A stretch of DNA of 64,000 nucleotides from [Clostridium] citroniae WAL-17108 (GTDB taxonomy: Bacteria; Bacillota; Clostridia; Lachnospirales; Lachnospiraceae): the NCBI RefSeq assembly GCF_000233455.1, contig NZ_JH376426.1, forward strand, positions 52,968 to 116,967, in the 5' to 3' direction. The stretch's first letter is position 1, and every line of letters begins with the position of its first letter. The notes under the pieces were generated by a model. It had not been told where the DNA came from, made no database searches, and worked only from the letters and a program-made list of their open reading frames with translations. Positions 52,842 to 60,525 of this stretch are shown here, one piece after another. A program made the translations under genes and the position numbers.

Positions 52842-52855
52842 AAATGTCGACATTT
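52842..52855. promoter_or_regulatory. Palindromic operator candidate for the fusion regulator
   Basis: AAATGTCGACATTT is a perfect 14-bp palindrome 12 bases upstream of the TRAP promoter -35. The adjacent reductase-GntR/FCD fusion is the natural candidate to bind it. Confidence 0.5.
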
Positions 52856-52910
52856 CATAACAAGATTTTACCCCATGGACCCATACTACCTAATCTTAGT
52901 TTCATACCGC

Positions 52911-52948
52911 AAAAAAACAGTGCCCAGATTTGCCATTTCTGAACACTG
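52911..52948 (-). terminator. Terminator of the reductase-GntR fusion gene
   Basis: CAGTG and CAGA pair with TCTG and CACTG around an inner loop; on the minus strand a run of seven T follows. It isolates the fusion gene from the TRAP operon promoter. Confidence 0.7.
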
Positions 52949-52954
52949 CTTATC

Positions 52955-54544
52955 CTATTCCTTAATCCGTACGCTGTTCAGCACGGATTTTGAAATAATC
53001 TCTGCATCCATAATATGCTTTTCCAATTCTCGGTAACTATCTTTATCATCAGACAGCCACAACTCATACAGCCTCCTGTGCTTTTCAAAAAAGGTGGCCG
53101 CATACTCTTCCCCGTAGCCTGCTGACGTGTTAAAGCTCATTAGTGTATAAATCAACTGGGCATTGCTCTCCCATGCATTGATTACAAACATATTACCGGA
53201 AGATCTGACTTGAGCTCTATGAAATTGGACATCCAAATCATACCAGTCAATACTGCTGTCATTAGACATACAGGTCTTTTCAATCTTCTCCAATACTTTT
53301 GCGATCAGAGGAAACATAGAGTTTTTCTGGCTCAGCATCAGTCTCAATGCCTCCTCCTCTAAAAGACAGCGGAAATTGTACAGTTCAATTACCTGCTTCT
53401 CCGTAAACTCAACTGCCTCACGCCGTCCGTTGCTATGTGTAATAATCAACCCTTCATTTGAAAGGATCTGCAATGCAGTCCTCACTGAACTCCTGCTCGC
53501 TGAAAAACGCTGTGCCAACTGATTTTCAGCCATCTTATCACCTTTTCGTATCTTCTGACGCAGAATATCCAGTCTCAGTTGAGTAGCAATCTTATCCGGT
53601 GTGGCTGCGAACCCACGGTTCACAACATTCCTTTCCTGTATCATCTGATAAAGCTTACTGCACAGCATCTCATTAACCGGGGTTGCTATTCCCGCTTTCC
53701 TGCCCAGATCCAGTACAGTATCCCCCAGTATGTCCATTTCCAATGGGCGTCCCTGCCAGTAGTCCTGAAGCATGGATGACCTTCCCTGGGCAGTCAGGTT
53801 CTGCAATTCATTTTCCCATGCAACTATATTTTGTTCATTCAGGCCTACCCCATAATAATTAGCCAATGATACGACTTCCCGCTGGGCACTTCTCATGATA
53901 TCCAGTACTTCCTGACTGTTCCTCATCTGTCCATAATTCATCTGATAGGCAGTGCTGGTCTGATTGCACCCCACGTTAATAAGGAATTTCTCCCACAACT
54001 TATATTCCATATCAGCTGGTATGTGATATACAATACCACTGTCATCCAGAAAGCCAGACAGCCTTGTCACCCGTTCTGAATGAACTTCATTTTTTTTCTC
54101 GCCAAAGTGCAGGCAGCCGCATTTATTAAAATTCACTTGGCTGCCTTTACGATTGGCATCTGCTCCCGTAACTGTGGCATACAAAACATGGTTCTCGCCA
54201 AATGCCTGAATCAGTTTCTCTTCGCTGGTCAGTCCATTTAACAGTGATATTATAATGGTTTCATCTCCCACCATAGATGCCATATGATTTATCACATCCG
54301 GCAGGTTATAGGATTTTACCGCCACAATAATAAGATCCATAGGGTGGTTCAGAAGCTCTTCAAATGAATAGCACTCAACCGGAAGCTTCTGGTCATTTAC
54401 CATTATAGGCTGTTCTCGGTATCTCTGGGAATCCCGGACAATTCCAAACACCTTGGCTTCTTTATTATATTTTGTGATCTGCCAGGCATATCCTGAACCC
54501 ATGGCCCCCATTCCAATAATTGCAACATCTCTTATTTTTTTCAT
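52955..54544 (-). CDS. Ketopantoate-reductase-like enzyme fused to a GntR/FCD regulator
   Basis: One 529-residue frame joins two domains. Residues 1 to about 305 are a 2-dehydropantoate-reductase-type (PanE/ApbA) dehydrogenase: IIGMGAMGSG cofactor motif, VKSYN (Lys77), NGL (Asn103), WEKFLINVGCN (Lys186, the position of the catalytic Lys) and GRPLEMDILG (Glu269). Residues about 312-385 are a GntR winged helix (PDKIATQLRLDILRQKIRKGDKMAENQLAQRFSASRSSVRTALQILSNEGLI) followed by an FCD domain to the end. The linker is only a few residues. AGAGG precedes the start. It lies upstream of the TRAP/aldolase/kinase operon and likely regulates it; it may sense the oxidised or reduced substrate. Confidence 0.85.
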   Translation of the reverse strand: MKKIRDVAIIGMGAMGSGYAWQITKYNKEAKVFGIVRDSQRYREQPIMVNDQKLPVECYSFEELLNHPMDLIIVAVKSYNLPDVINHMASMVGDETIIISLLNGLTSEEKLIQAFGENHVLYATVTGADANRKGSQVNFNKCGCLHFGEKKNEVHSERVTRLSGFLDDSGIVYHIPADMEYKLWEKFLINVGCNQTSTAYQMNYGQMRNSQEVLDIMRSAQREVVSLANYYGVGLNEQNIVAWENELQNLTAQGRSSMLQDYWQGRPLEMDILGDTVLDLGRKAGIATPVNEMLCSKLYQMIQERNVVNRGFAATPDKIATQLRLDILRQKIRKGDKMAENQLAQRFSASRSSVRTALQILSNEGLIITHSNGRREAVEFTEKQVIELYNFRCLLEEEALRLMLSQKNSMFPLIAKVLEKIEKTCMSNDSSIDWYDLDVQFHRAQVRSSGNMFVINAWESNAQLIYTLMSFNTSAGYGEEYAATFFEKHRRLYELWLSDDKDSYRELEKHIMDAEIISKSVLNSVRIKE

Positions 54545-54720
54545 CATGTAACCTCTTAACCGCCTTCTTAATTTCACTAACTATTGCTGAGTCTATAAAA
54601 GCACTGAATGATGCAGCAGCACAATATATGATTAACTTTATAGGTATATCTTACGAAGGTTTTAGTATTTTAGCAAGTTTTATTTTTCTCCCCCCTTCCC
54701 ATCGCATCATACAGCCAAAA

Positions 54721-54763
54721 AAAGGCATTGTCCACGACCGCATGGTTTGGACAATGCCTTTTT
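54721..54763. terminator. Bidirectional terminator beside the decarboxylase alpha gene
   Basis: AAAGGCATTGTCC pairs with GGACAATGCCTTT and is flanked by A- and T-runs on both sides. It ends the decarboxylase transcript (minus strand). The gap 54545-54809 otherwise holds no gene. Confidence 0.8.
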
Positions 54764-54809
54764 ATTATCACTTATAAATCAATCACGCCATAAGCCATAT
54801 CTGCTTATA

Positions 54810-56222
54810 TTATACGGGATATGCCTTGCTCTCCTTGTCGGCCATGGAGCTGTCCACCTTTGTCTGCTGGGCTGCTCTGTACTCGAAGAAGTCCTTTGCA
54901 ACAGCCGGGAACAGTGCATAGCTGAGCACGTCCTCATCCTGCTGTTTCCACTGCGCGCATTCTTTCTCAAACTGAGGCAGCTGCGGCGGGATCAGGTCTG
55001 CAGGTCTGCAGGTGATAGGGGTCTCGTCACCGATGATCTTCTTCTGAACCTCGGCGTTAAACGGCTTAACCGTCTGGCCGAACTCACCTAACATGATCTT
55101 CTTGGATTCCTTCGGAACCATCTTGTAGCGCTCACCCATGATCACGTTCATAACAGCCTGTGTACCAACGATCTGGGATGATGGTGTAACCAAAGGCGGC
55201 TCGCCAAAGTCCTTACGCACTCTGGGGATCTCCTCCAGAACTTCGCGGTATTTGTCTTCCTGCCCTGCGTCCTTAAGCTGCTTTACCAGGTTGGAAAGCA
55301 TGCCGCCCGGAACCTGATACTGAAGGGTCTTGATGTTAACGCCCAATACCTTTGGATTGAGAAGGCCGCTCTTAAGCGCCTCGTCACGTATGGGCTGGAA
55401 ATGATCTGCGATCTCAGCCAGCAGTGCCTGGTCATATCCTGTGTCATATGGAGTTCCGCGGAAGGTCTCCACCATTACCTCGGTAGCCGGCTGGCTGGTT
55501 CCCAGTGCCAGAGGCGACATAGCGCAGTCAATGATCTCACAGCCTGCTTCCACTGCCTTTAAGTAGGTCATGGATGCAACGCCGGAGGTGTAGTGGGTGT
55601 GCAGGTCGATAGGAAGCTTTGTCCCTTCCTTCAGCGCCTGTACCAACTCTGCTGCTGCGTATGGTGTCAGCAGACCTGCCATATCCTTGATACACAGGGA
55701 GTCAGCTCCCATATCCTCAATTCGTTTGGCAATGTCCTTCCAGTAATCCAGTGTATATGCATCACCCAGCGTGTAGCACAGGGCGATCTGTGCATGTCCC
55801 TTTTCTTTATTGGTTGCCTTGACGGCTGTCTCCAGGTTACGGATATCATTCAGACAGTCGAAAATACGGATGATATCAATACCATTGGAAATGGACTTCT
55901 GTACAAAATATTCCACTACATCATCTGCATAGTGATTGTATCCCAGGATGTTCTGTCCACGGAACAGCATCTGCAGTTTGGTGTTCTTAAATCCGTCCCT
56001 CAGTTTCCTAAGTCTATCCCATGGATCTTCCTTCAGGAAACGAAGGCAGGAGTCAAATGTCGCACCGCCCCAGCACTCAACTGCGTGGTAGCCTACCTTG
56101 TCCATCTTATCAATAATGGGCAGCATCTGCTCAGTAGACATTCTGGTTGCAAGCAAAGACTGATGAGCGTCACGAAGGACGGTCTCCACAATCTTTACTG
56201 GCCTCTTCTCTATCTCTGCCAT
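54810..56222 (-). CDS. oadA: Oxaloacetate decarboxylase alpha-type carboxyltransferase (biotin domain absent)
   Basis: The 470-residue protein carries the PYC/OADA carboxyltransferase domain: ETVLRDAHQSLLATRM, VECWGGATFDSCLRFLKEDPWDRL, MLFRGQNILGYNHYADDVV, IKDMAGLLTPYAAAELV and DLHTHYTSGVASMTYLKAVEAGC, with the metal-binding residues of the family. It moves CO2 from oxaloacetate (or to pyruvate) onto biotin. The C-terminal biotinyl domain found in many OadA proteins is lacking, so it must use the separate biotin carrier encoded at 57552-57935. Its Shine-Dalgarno ends the repeated hairpin leader (copy C). A glutaconyl- or pyruvate-carboxylase-type role is less likely. Confidence 0.9.
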   Translation of the reverse strand: MAEIEKRPVKIVETVLRDAHQSLLATRMSTEQMLPIIDKMDKVGYHAVECWGGATFDSCLRFLKEDPWDRLRKLRDGFKNTKLQMLFRGQNILGYNHYADDVVEYFVQKSISNGIDIIRIFDCLNDIRNLETAVKATNKEKGHAQIALCYTLGDAYTLDYWKDIAKRIEDMGADSLCIKDMAGLLTPYAAAELVQALKEGTKLPIDLHTHYTSGVASMTYLKAVEAGCEIIDCAMSPLALGTSQPATEVMVETFRGTPYDTGYDQALLAEIADHFQPIRDEALKSGLLNPKVLGVNIKTLQYQVPGGMLSNLVKQLKDAGQEDKYREVLEEIPRVRKDFGEPPLVTPSSQIVGTQAVMNVIMGERYKMVPKESKKIMLGEFGQTVKPFNAEVQKKIIGDETPITCRPADLIPPQLPQFEKECAQWKQQDEDVLSYALFPAVAKDFFEYRAAQQTKVDSSMADKESKAYPV

Positions 56223-56236
56223 AGTAATAATTCCTC

Positions 56237-56285
56237 CTCGTTATGAGCATTAGCGCCTGTCCTTAAGGCGCTTACGTGCGATACA
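56237..56285 (-). repeat. Hairpin leader repeat (copy C)
   Basis: On the minus strand it reads TGTATCGCACGTAAGCGCC, TTAAGGAC, AGGCGCT, AATGCTCATAACG and then AGGAGG. The stem AGCGCCT/AGGCGCT is the same as in the plus-strand copies at 5842-6000; only the loop and two flanking bases differ. Confidence 0.85.
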
Positions 56286-56302
56286 GACCACCGCCGCTCC
56301 GA

Positions 56303-56340
56303 CAGGTTTCACACCTGCCTCGCGCAGCGGCTGTCATTGT
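56303..56340 (-). other. Imperfect hairpin after the decarboxylase beta gene
   Basis: On the minus strand CCGCT/AGCGG encloses GGCAGGT/ACCTGTC (one G-U pair) with a 4-base loop. No T-tract follows. It may limit read-through or protect the upstream mRNA end. Confidence 0.45.
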
Positions 56341-56355
56341 CAAAATGTGTTGCCA

Positions 56356-57501
56356 CTATACACCAAATATTGCCATGAACGTACCGGCCGCAACTGCTGT
56401 ACCGATAACGCCTGCAACGTTGGGTCCCATAGCGTGCATCAGCAGGAAGTTGGTAGGATCAGCCTCAGCTCCCACCTTCTGGGATACACGTGCTGCCATG
56501 GGAACCGCGGACACGCCTGCGGATCCGATCAGCGGGTTGATCTTGCCTCCGGTCAGCTTGCACAGAAGCTTTCCTAAGAGCACGCCGCCAATGGTGCCGA
56601 AGATAAATGCGGTAAGGCCCAGGGCTACGATCTTAATGGTTGTAACATTCAAAAATGCCTCAGCACTTGTGGTTGCGCCTACGGAAGTTCCCAGCAGGAT
56701 AACAACAATGTACATCAGCGCATTGCTTGCCGTATCAGCCAGCTGCTTCACAACGCCGCTCTCACGGAACAGGTTGCCCAGCATCAGCATGCCTACAAGA
56801 GGAGCTGTGGATGGCAGGATCAGACACACCACAATGGTTACAATGATGGGGAATAAGATCTTCTCCAGTCTGGAAACCGGACGAAGCTGTTCCATCTTGA
56901 TCTTGCGCTCTTTCTCAGTTGTAAGCAGCTTCATAAACGGCGGCTGGATAATGGGTACCAGCGCCATATAGGAATATGCTGCCACTGCAATGGGCCCCAT
57001 GATCTGGGTCTGTCCCAGCTTACTGCACAGGAACAGGGAAGTAGGTCCGTCCGCGCCTCCAATGATGGAGATGGCAGCTGATTCCTTGCCTGAGAATCCC
57101 AACAGGATAGCCAGGAAATAGGCGGAATAAATACCCAGCTGTGCGGCAGCACCCATCAAGAAGCTGATGGGGTTTGCGATCAGCGGACCAAAGTCTGTCA
57201 TGGCTCCCACGCCCAGGAAGATAAGGGAAGGCAAGATGCTCCACTCATCCAGCTGGAAGAAGTACCACAGAAGTCCTCCGGTGCCATTGGAGGTCTCCTC
57301 CGGAGAGTACATGATCTCCGGATAAATATTAACCAGCAGCATACCGAAAGCAATCGGAATCAGCAGCAGGGGTTCAAATCCTTTTCTGATCGCAAGGTAT
57401 AAGAACACCAGGGCTACTAAGATCATCACATAATTCCCCACTCCCAGATGGAAAAACGCCATCTGGTTCAGCAGGTTGTTTATCAAATTGCCAAAATCCA
57501 T
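56356..57501 (-). CDS. Sodium-translocating decarboxylase beta subunit
   Basis: The 381-residue integral membrane protein matches OadB/MmdB/GcdB: GVGAMTDFGPLIANPISFLMGAAAQLGIY, the conserved SIIGGADGPTSLF, GLLxxLMLGNLFRESGV-like MLMLGNLFRESGV and GGVLLGKLLCKLTGGKINPLIGSAGVSAVPMAARV. It couples decarboxylation of carboxybiotin to Na+ export. It shares the operon with the biotin carrier and OadG-like subunit and is likely used by both carboxyltransferases encoded in this region. Confidence 0.94.
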   Translation of the reverse strand: MDFGNLINNLLNQMAFFHLGVGNYVMILVALVFLYLAIRKGFEPLLLIPIAFGMLLVNIYPEIMYSPEETSNGTGGLLWYFFQLDEWSILPSLIFLGVGAMTDFGPLIANPISFLMGAAAQLGIYSAYFLAILLGFSGKESAAISIIGGADGPTSLFLCSKLGQTQIMGPIAVAAYSYMALVPIIQPPFMKLLTTEKERKIKMEQLRPVSRLEKILFPIIVTIVVCLILPSTAPLVGMLMLGNLFRESGVVKQLADTASNALMYIVVILLGTSVGATTSAEAFLNVTTIKIVALGLTAFIFGTIGGVLLGKLLCKLTGGKINPLIGSAGVSAVPMAARVSQKVGAEADPTNFLLMHAMGPNVAGVIGTAVAAGTFMAIFGV

Positions 57502-57551
57502 AATGTTCCCTCCATAATGAATCCCATATTGCTACGGGTCCATCTTTTCTA

Positions 57552-57935
57552 TTAGTTCAGAGTAGCCAAAACCGCGCCGGATTCAACGGAATCGCCAGTG
57601 GATACATTAATGCTGGCAATGGTTCCATCCTGAGGAGCCACAATATCGTTTTCCATCTTCATGGCTTCCAGAACCAGAATAACATCACCCTTCTTAACAG
57701 CCTGTCCAACAGCGCTCTTTACTGCAACTACCTTGCCGGGCATGGGAGCTGCCACCTGTACGGAGCCTGCTGCGCCTGCGGGAGCTGCCGCTGGTGCAGG
57801 AGCTGCTGCAGGGGCTGCGGCCGGTGCAGGAGCTGCCACCGGTGTTGCGGCCACTGGTGCAGCACCGGCTGCTGCGCCCTCTTCAACGGTTACTGCATAT
57901 GCTTTTCCATTTACTGTAATTGTATATGTCTTCAT
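57552..57935 (-). CDS. Biotin carboxyl carrier subunit
   Basis: The 127-residue protein has an N-terminal short segment, an Ala/Pro-rich flexible linker (about residues 22-58) and a biotinyl domain with the biotin-accepting Lys in EAMKMEND (Lys93). It carries carboxybiotin from the carboxyltransferase to the membrane beta subunit. The linker gives the reach needed in Na+-pump decarboxylases. Confidence 0.95.
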   Translation of the reverse strand: MKTYTITVNGKAYAVTVEEGAAAGAAPVAATPVAAPAPAAAPAAAPAPAAAPAGAAGSVQVAAPMPGKVVAVKSAVGQAVKKGDVILVLEAMKMENDIVAPQDGTIASINVSTGDSVESGAVLATLN

Positions 57936-57982
57936 TATATAATTCCTCCTGAAATTAAGAATAATTACGGAATCCCTGTTCC

Positions 57983-58786
57983 TTATCTCCGCCTGGAACC
58001 CTGTACCCGGCGGATGGAACGAACCACCAGTCCGTTAGAAGAAGTTCCCTCATAAGCGGCAATGGCCGCTGTTATAACTGCCACAAGTTCTGCGTCATCA
58101 GACAGATCCGCACTTACTGCCGGTGCCGCTGTATTAACCGGTACCGCCGGTACTGGTGCCGGAGTGTCTTTCTTTGTATTCTTTCCTGTCTCCCACTGAT
58201 GGATGAACTTAAAGCAGGCGATCAAAAGGCTGATGAAGATAAGTACCGCGAACACGGTTCCGATACCGATCGCGGAATAAACCGTTGCCGATTCCATCAA
58301 ACTGCCTACATCCTTGGCGTCATCATCGTTCCCCAGGTCGGTGAACTCTGTCTTAAGTTCCTGTGTGGCCATATTCAGGTTCAGCACGTACTGCATGGAA
58401 CCCTCTGTAAAGGTAACAGGAATCATCACCGTATAACTGCCGTCTGCCAAAAGCACTACGCTTGCGCTGTCCAGGTCAATTCCCTTAACATCTCCCAGCT
58501 CATGTCTGATCTCGATCTGGGTATTGTACAGGTTTGCGCTTTCCTGATCCCCCTGGGCCTCGGTCAATGCCTTCTGGATGATCATCTGCTCCATGGATGT
58601 TCCCAGGGTCTGGGCCGCTGAAAGCTTCAGGGACTGGGCCATGGCGTCATCTACAAGAGTTCCCTCCGTACTGATCTCGGGAACCTTTGCCGCAGCATCT
58701 TCCTGTTTTGCAGTACAGGCTGACAGGCTCACCAGGCAGGCAGCCATGAGAACCGCTGCTGCCACTCGTTTCATTAATCGTCTCAT
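57983..58786 (-). CDS. OadG-like small subunit fused to a lipoprotein domain
   Basis: The 267-residue protein begins with a lipoprotein signal (VLMAACLVSLSAC, lipid-Cys24), then an extracytoplasmic domain to about residue 165, one transmembrane helix (171-195, AIGIGTVFAVLIFISLLIACFKF) and a cytoplasmic tail with ALV-DAELVAVITAAIAAYEGTSSNGLVVRSIRR, typical of OadG/MmdD. Classical OadG subunits are about 80-120 residues without the exported domain. It would assemble the complex on the membrane. The exported domain is unexplained. Confidence 0.82.
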   Translation of the reverse strand: MRRLMKRVAAAVLMAACLVSLSACTAKQEDAAAKVPEISTEGTLVDDAMAQSLKLSAAQTLGTSMEQMIIQKALTEAQGDQESANLYNTQIEIRHELGDVKGIDLDSASVVLLADGSYTVMIPVTFTEGSMQYVLNLNMATQELKTEFTDLGNDDDAKDVGSLMESATVYSAIGIGTVFAVLIFISLLIACFKFIHQWETGKNTKKDTPAPVPAVPVNTAAPAVSADLSDDAELVAVITAAIAAYEGTSSNGLVVRSIRRVQGSRRR

Positions 58787-58803
58787 ATACCTGTCACCTC
58801 TCT

Positions 58804-60255
58804 TTAAACCGTGCCATGCTTCTTAGACGGACGGTCCTCTCTCTTTGTGAACAGCATTTCAAAGGCTGCGATCACCCGCTGACGGGTCTCCTCTGCCTTG
58901 ATAATATCGTCTACATATCCTCTCTTAGCTGCGGAAACAGCGCTGGACTGCAGGGATGTGTACTCTGCTGTCTTCTCTGCGATCAGGGCTGCCGCCTGAT
59001 CTGATGCAGCGATCTCCTTTGCATACATGATCTTAACAGCCTCGGAAGGATTCATCATTCCAATGACTGCGCCCGGCCATGCGTAAACCACATCCGCCCC
59101 AATGGACTTGCTGCCCATGGACAGGTATGCGCTGCCAAATGCATCCTTAACAACAACAGTTACCTTGGGCACGCTTGCATTGGCGTATGCATAGGTAAGG
59201 CGTGCCGCTGCCTTTGCCATTCTTCTCTCGCTGCAGATCTTTGCCTTGTAGCCCTTTACGTTCACCAGGGTGAGCACAGGGATATTGAACGCATCGCAGA
59301 AATTAATAAAATCAGTTGCCTTGTCACAGCCCTTGCCGGACAATACAGCCTCAAACTCTTCCTTCTTCTCTCCGTTGTCATAAACTTCGGTACGGTTGGC
59401 GACACAGCCAACGGTTGTCCCATTCAGCCGGATGAAGCCGGTAACCATGGAAGGTTCATATGCTTTCTTCACTTCCATGAAAAAATTATTATCAGAAATC
59501 ATGGTCAGGGCCAGACCTGTATCCCCGGTACAAGCTTCCAGATTCCCGCACATGCGGTTTAAGTCATCCTGACACTCGCCGTAAGACATATCATCCTCAT
59601 TGTTGGACGGTAAAATAGATACCAGGCTGCGGATCTGAGCCATGATAGATGCCTCATCACCTGCAAAATCAACCAGTCCAGACTCTTTAGCCTGGAAGTC
59701 AGCCGAGGAGGTGTCACATTTTTCAATGTAATTGCCGTCAATTGCGTTCGGTGCATTAACAAACAGCTTTCCGGACTTCTCTTCCATGAAAGTGAAGTCT
59801 GTGATGCCTGCTGATACCGCCATACCCCCGCCGCAGGTTCCAAAGATCGCTGTTATCTGTGGAATCACGCCGGAAGCCATTGTCTGGCTTAAATACAGCT
59901 TTCCAAAGCCGTCCAGTGCATCAGTTGCCTCCTGGAGACGAAGCCCTGCACAGTCTACCAGGCCAATGACAGGTGCTCCCATCTTTATTGCCATGGAATA
60001 GATGTTGCAGATTTTCTTTGCATGCATTTCACCCATGGATCCGCCTAATACAGACGCATCCTGGCTGTATACATACACCAGGCATCCACCGATGGTACCA
60101 TAACCGGTAACCACACCATCAGCCGGGGTCTCCTGCTCAGTCATGTTAAAGTCCGTACTTCTGGCAGTGATGTACGCGCCGACTTCAACAAAACTGTTCT
60201 CATCAAGCAGGGCTGCAATGCGGCTGCTTGCTGAAGTTTGTGCTGAATTACTCAT
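58804..60255 (-). CDS. Methylmalonyl-CoA decarboxylase/glutaconyl-type acyl-CoA carboxyltransferase alpha subunit
   Basis: The 483-residue protein is a carboxyltransferase of the MmdA/PccB type: VYSQDASVLGGSMGEMHAKKICNIYSMAIKMGAPVIGLVDCAGLRLQEATDAL, FGTCGGGMAVSAGITDFTFM, LVNVKGYKAK and AWPGAVIGMMNPSEAVKIMY. It transfers CO2 from an acyl-CoA (probably methylmalonyl-CoA) to the biotin carrier. The ATG at 60255 has GGAGGA upstream; an earlier start at 60273 lacks one. It is the first gene of the decarboxylase operon. Confidence 0.88.
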   Translation of the reverse strand: MSNSAQTSASSRIAALLDENSFVEVGAYITARSTDFNMTEQETPADGVVTGYGTIGGCLVYVYSQDASVLGGSMGEMHAKKICNIYSMAIKMGAPVIGLVDCAGLRLQEATDALDGFGKLYLSQTMASGVIPQITAIFGTCGGGMAVSAGITDFTFMEEKSGKLFVNAPNAIDGNYIEKCDTSSADFQAKESGLVDFAGDEASIMAQIRSLVSILPSNNEDDMSYGECQDDLNRMCGNLEACTGDTGLALTMISDNNFFMEVKKAYEPSMVTGFIRLNGTTVGCVANRTEVYDNGEKKEEFEAVLSGKGCDKATDFINFCDAFNIPVLTLVNVKGYKAKICSERRMAKAAARLTYAYANASVPKVTVVVKDAFGSAYLSMGSKSIGADVVYAWPGAVIGMMNPSEAVKIMYAKEIAASDQAAALIAEKTAEYTSLQSSAVSAAKRGYVDDIIKAEETRQRVIAAFEMLFTKREDRPSKKHGTV

Positions 60256-60353
60256 TTTCCAGTCCTCCATCATTCATAAGTTTAACAATACCTAAACATC
60301 AGAACCTGAATTTAGCCCTGACGTCAAAAAAAGCAGAAATATTGCCACATACA

Positions 60354-60382
60354 ATTATAATAATAAATTTGTCAAATATCAA
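60354..60382 (-). promoter_or_regulatory. Promoter of the decarboxylase operon
   Basis: On the minus strand -35 TTGATA (60377-60382) and -10 TATAAT (60354-60359) are 17 bases apart, about 100 bases upstream of the first gene. No other gene-like content was seen in 60256-60525 apart from the hairpin at 60442. Confidence 0.75.
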
Positions 60383-60441
60383 GTTCTTTCGGCATAAAAA
60401 AGTGAAAATATTAACGAAATCCCGGATCAGGGTAACAGAAA

Positions 60442-60484
60442 GGAGTTGTAGCATTTCCAAAAGAAAAGGAAAGGCTGCAACTCC
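60442..60484. terminator. Terminator between aspartokinase and decarboxylase operon
   Basis: GGAGTTGTAGC pairs with GGCTGCAACTCC (one G-U pair); followed by TTTCTG on the minus strand and by ATTTTTGTT on the plus strand. Confidence 0.65.
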
Positions 60485-60525
60485 ATTTTTGTTACATAGT
60501 GATCACCGCCTGCAAACAGGGGTAT

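Noticed and set aside
57661..57942. Gly/Ala-rich plus-strand frame
   Set aside because: It is the reverse complement of the Ala/Pro linker and biotin domain of the carrier protein.
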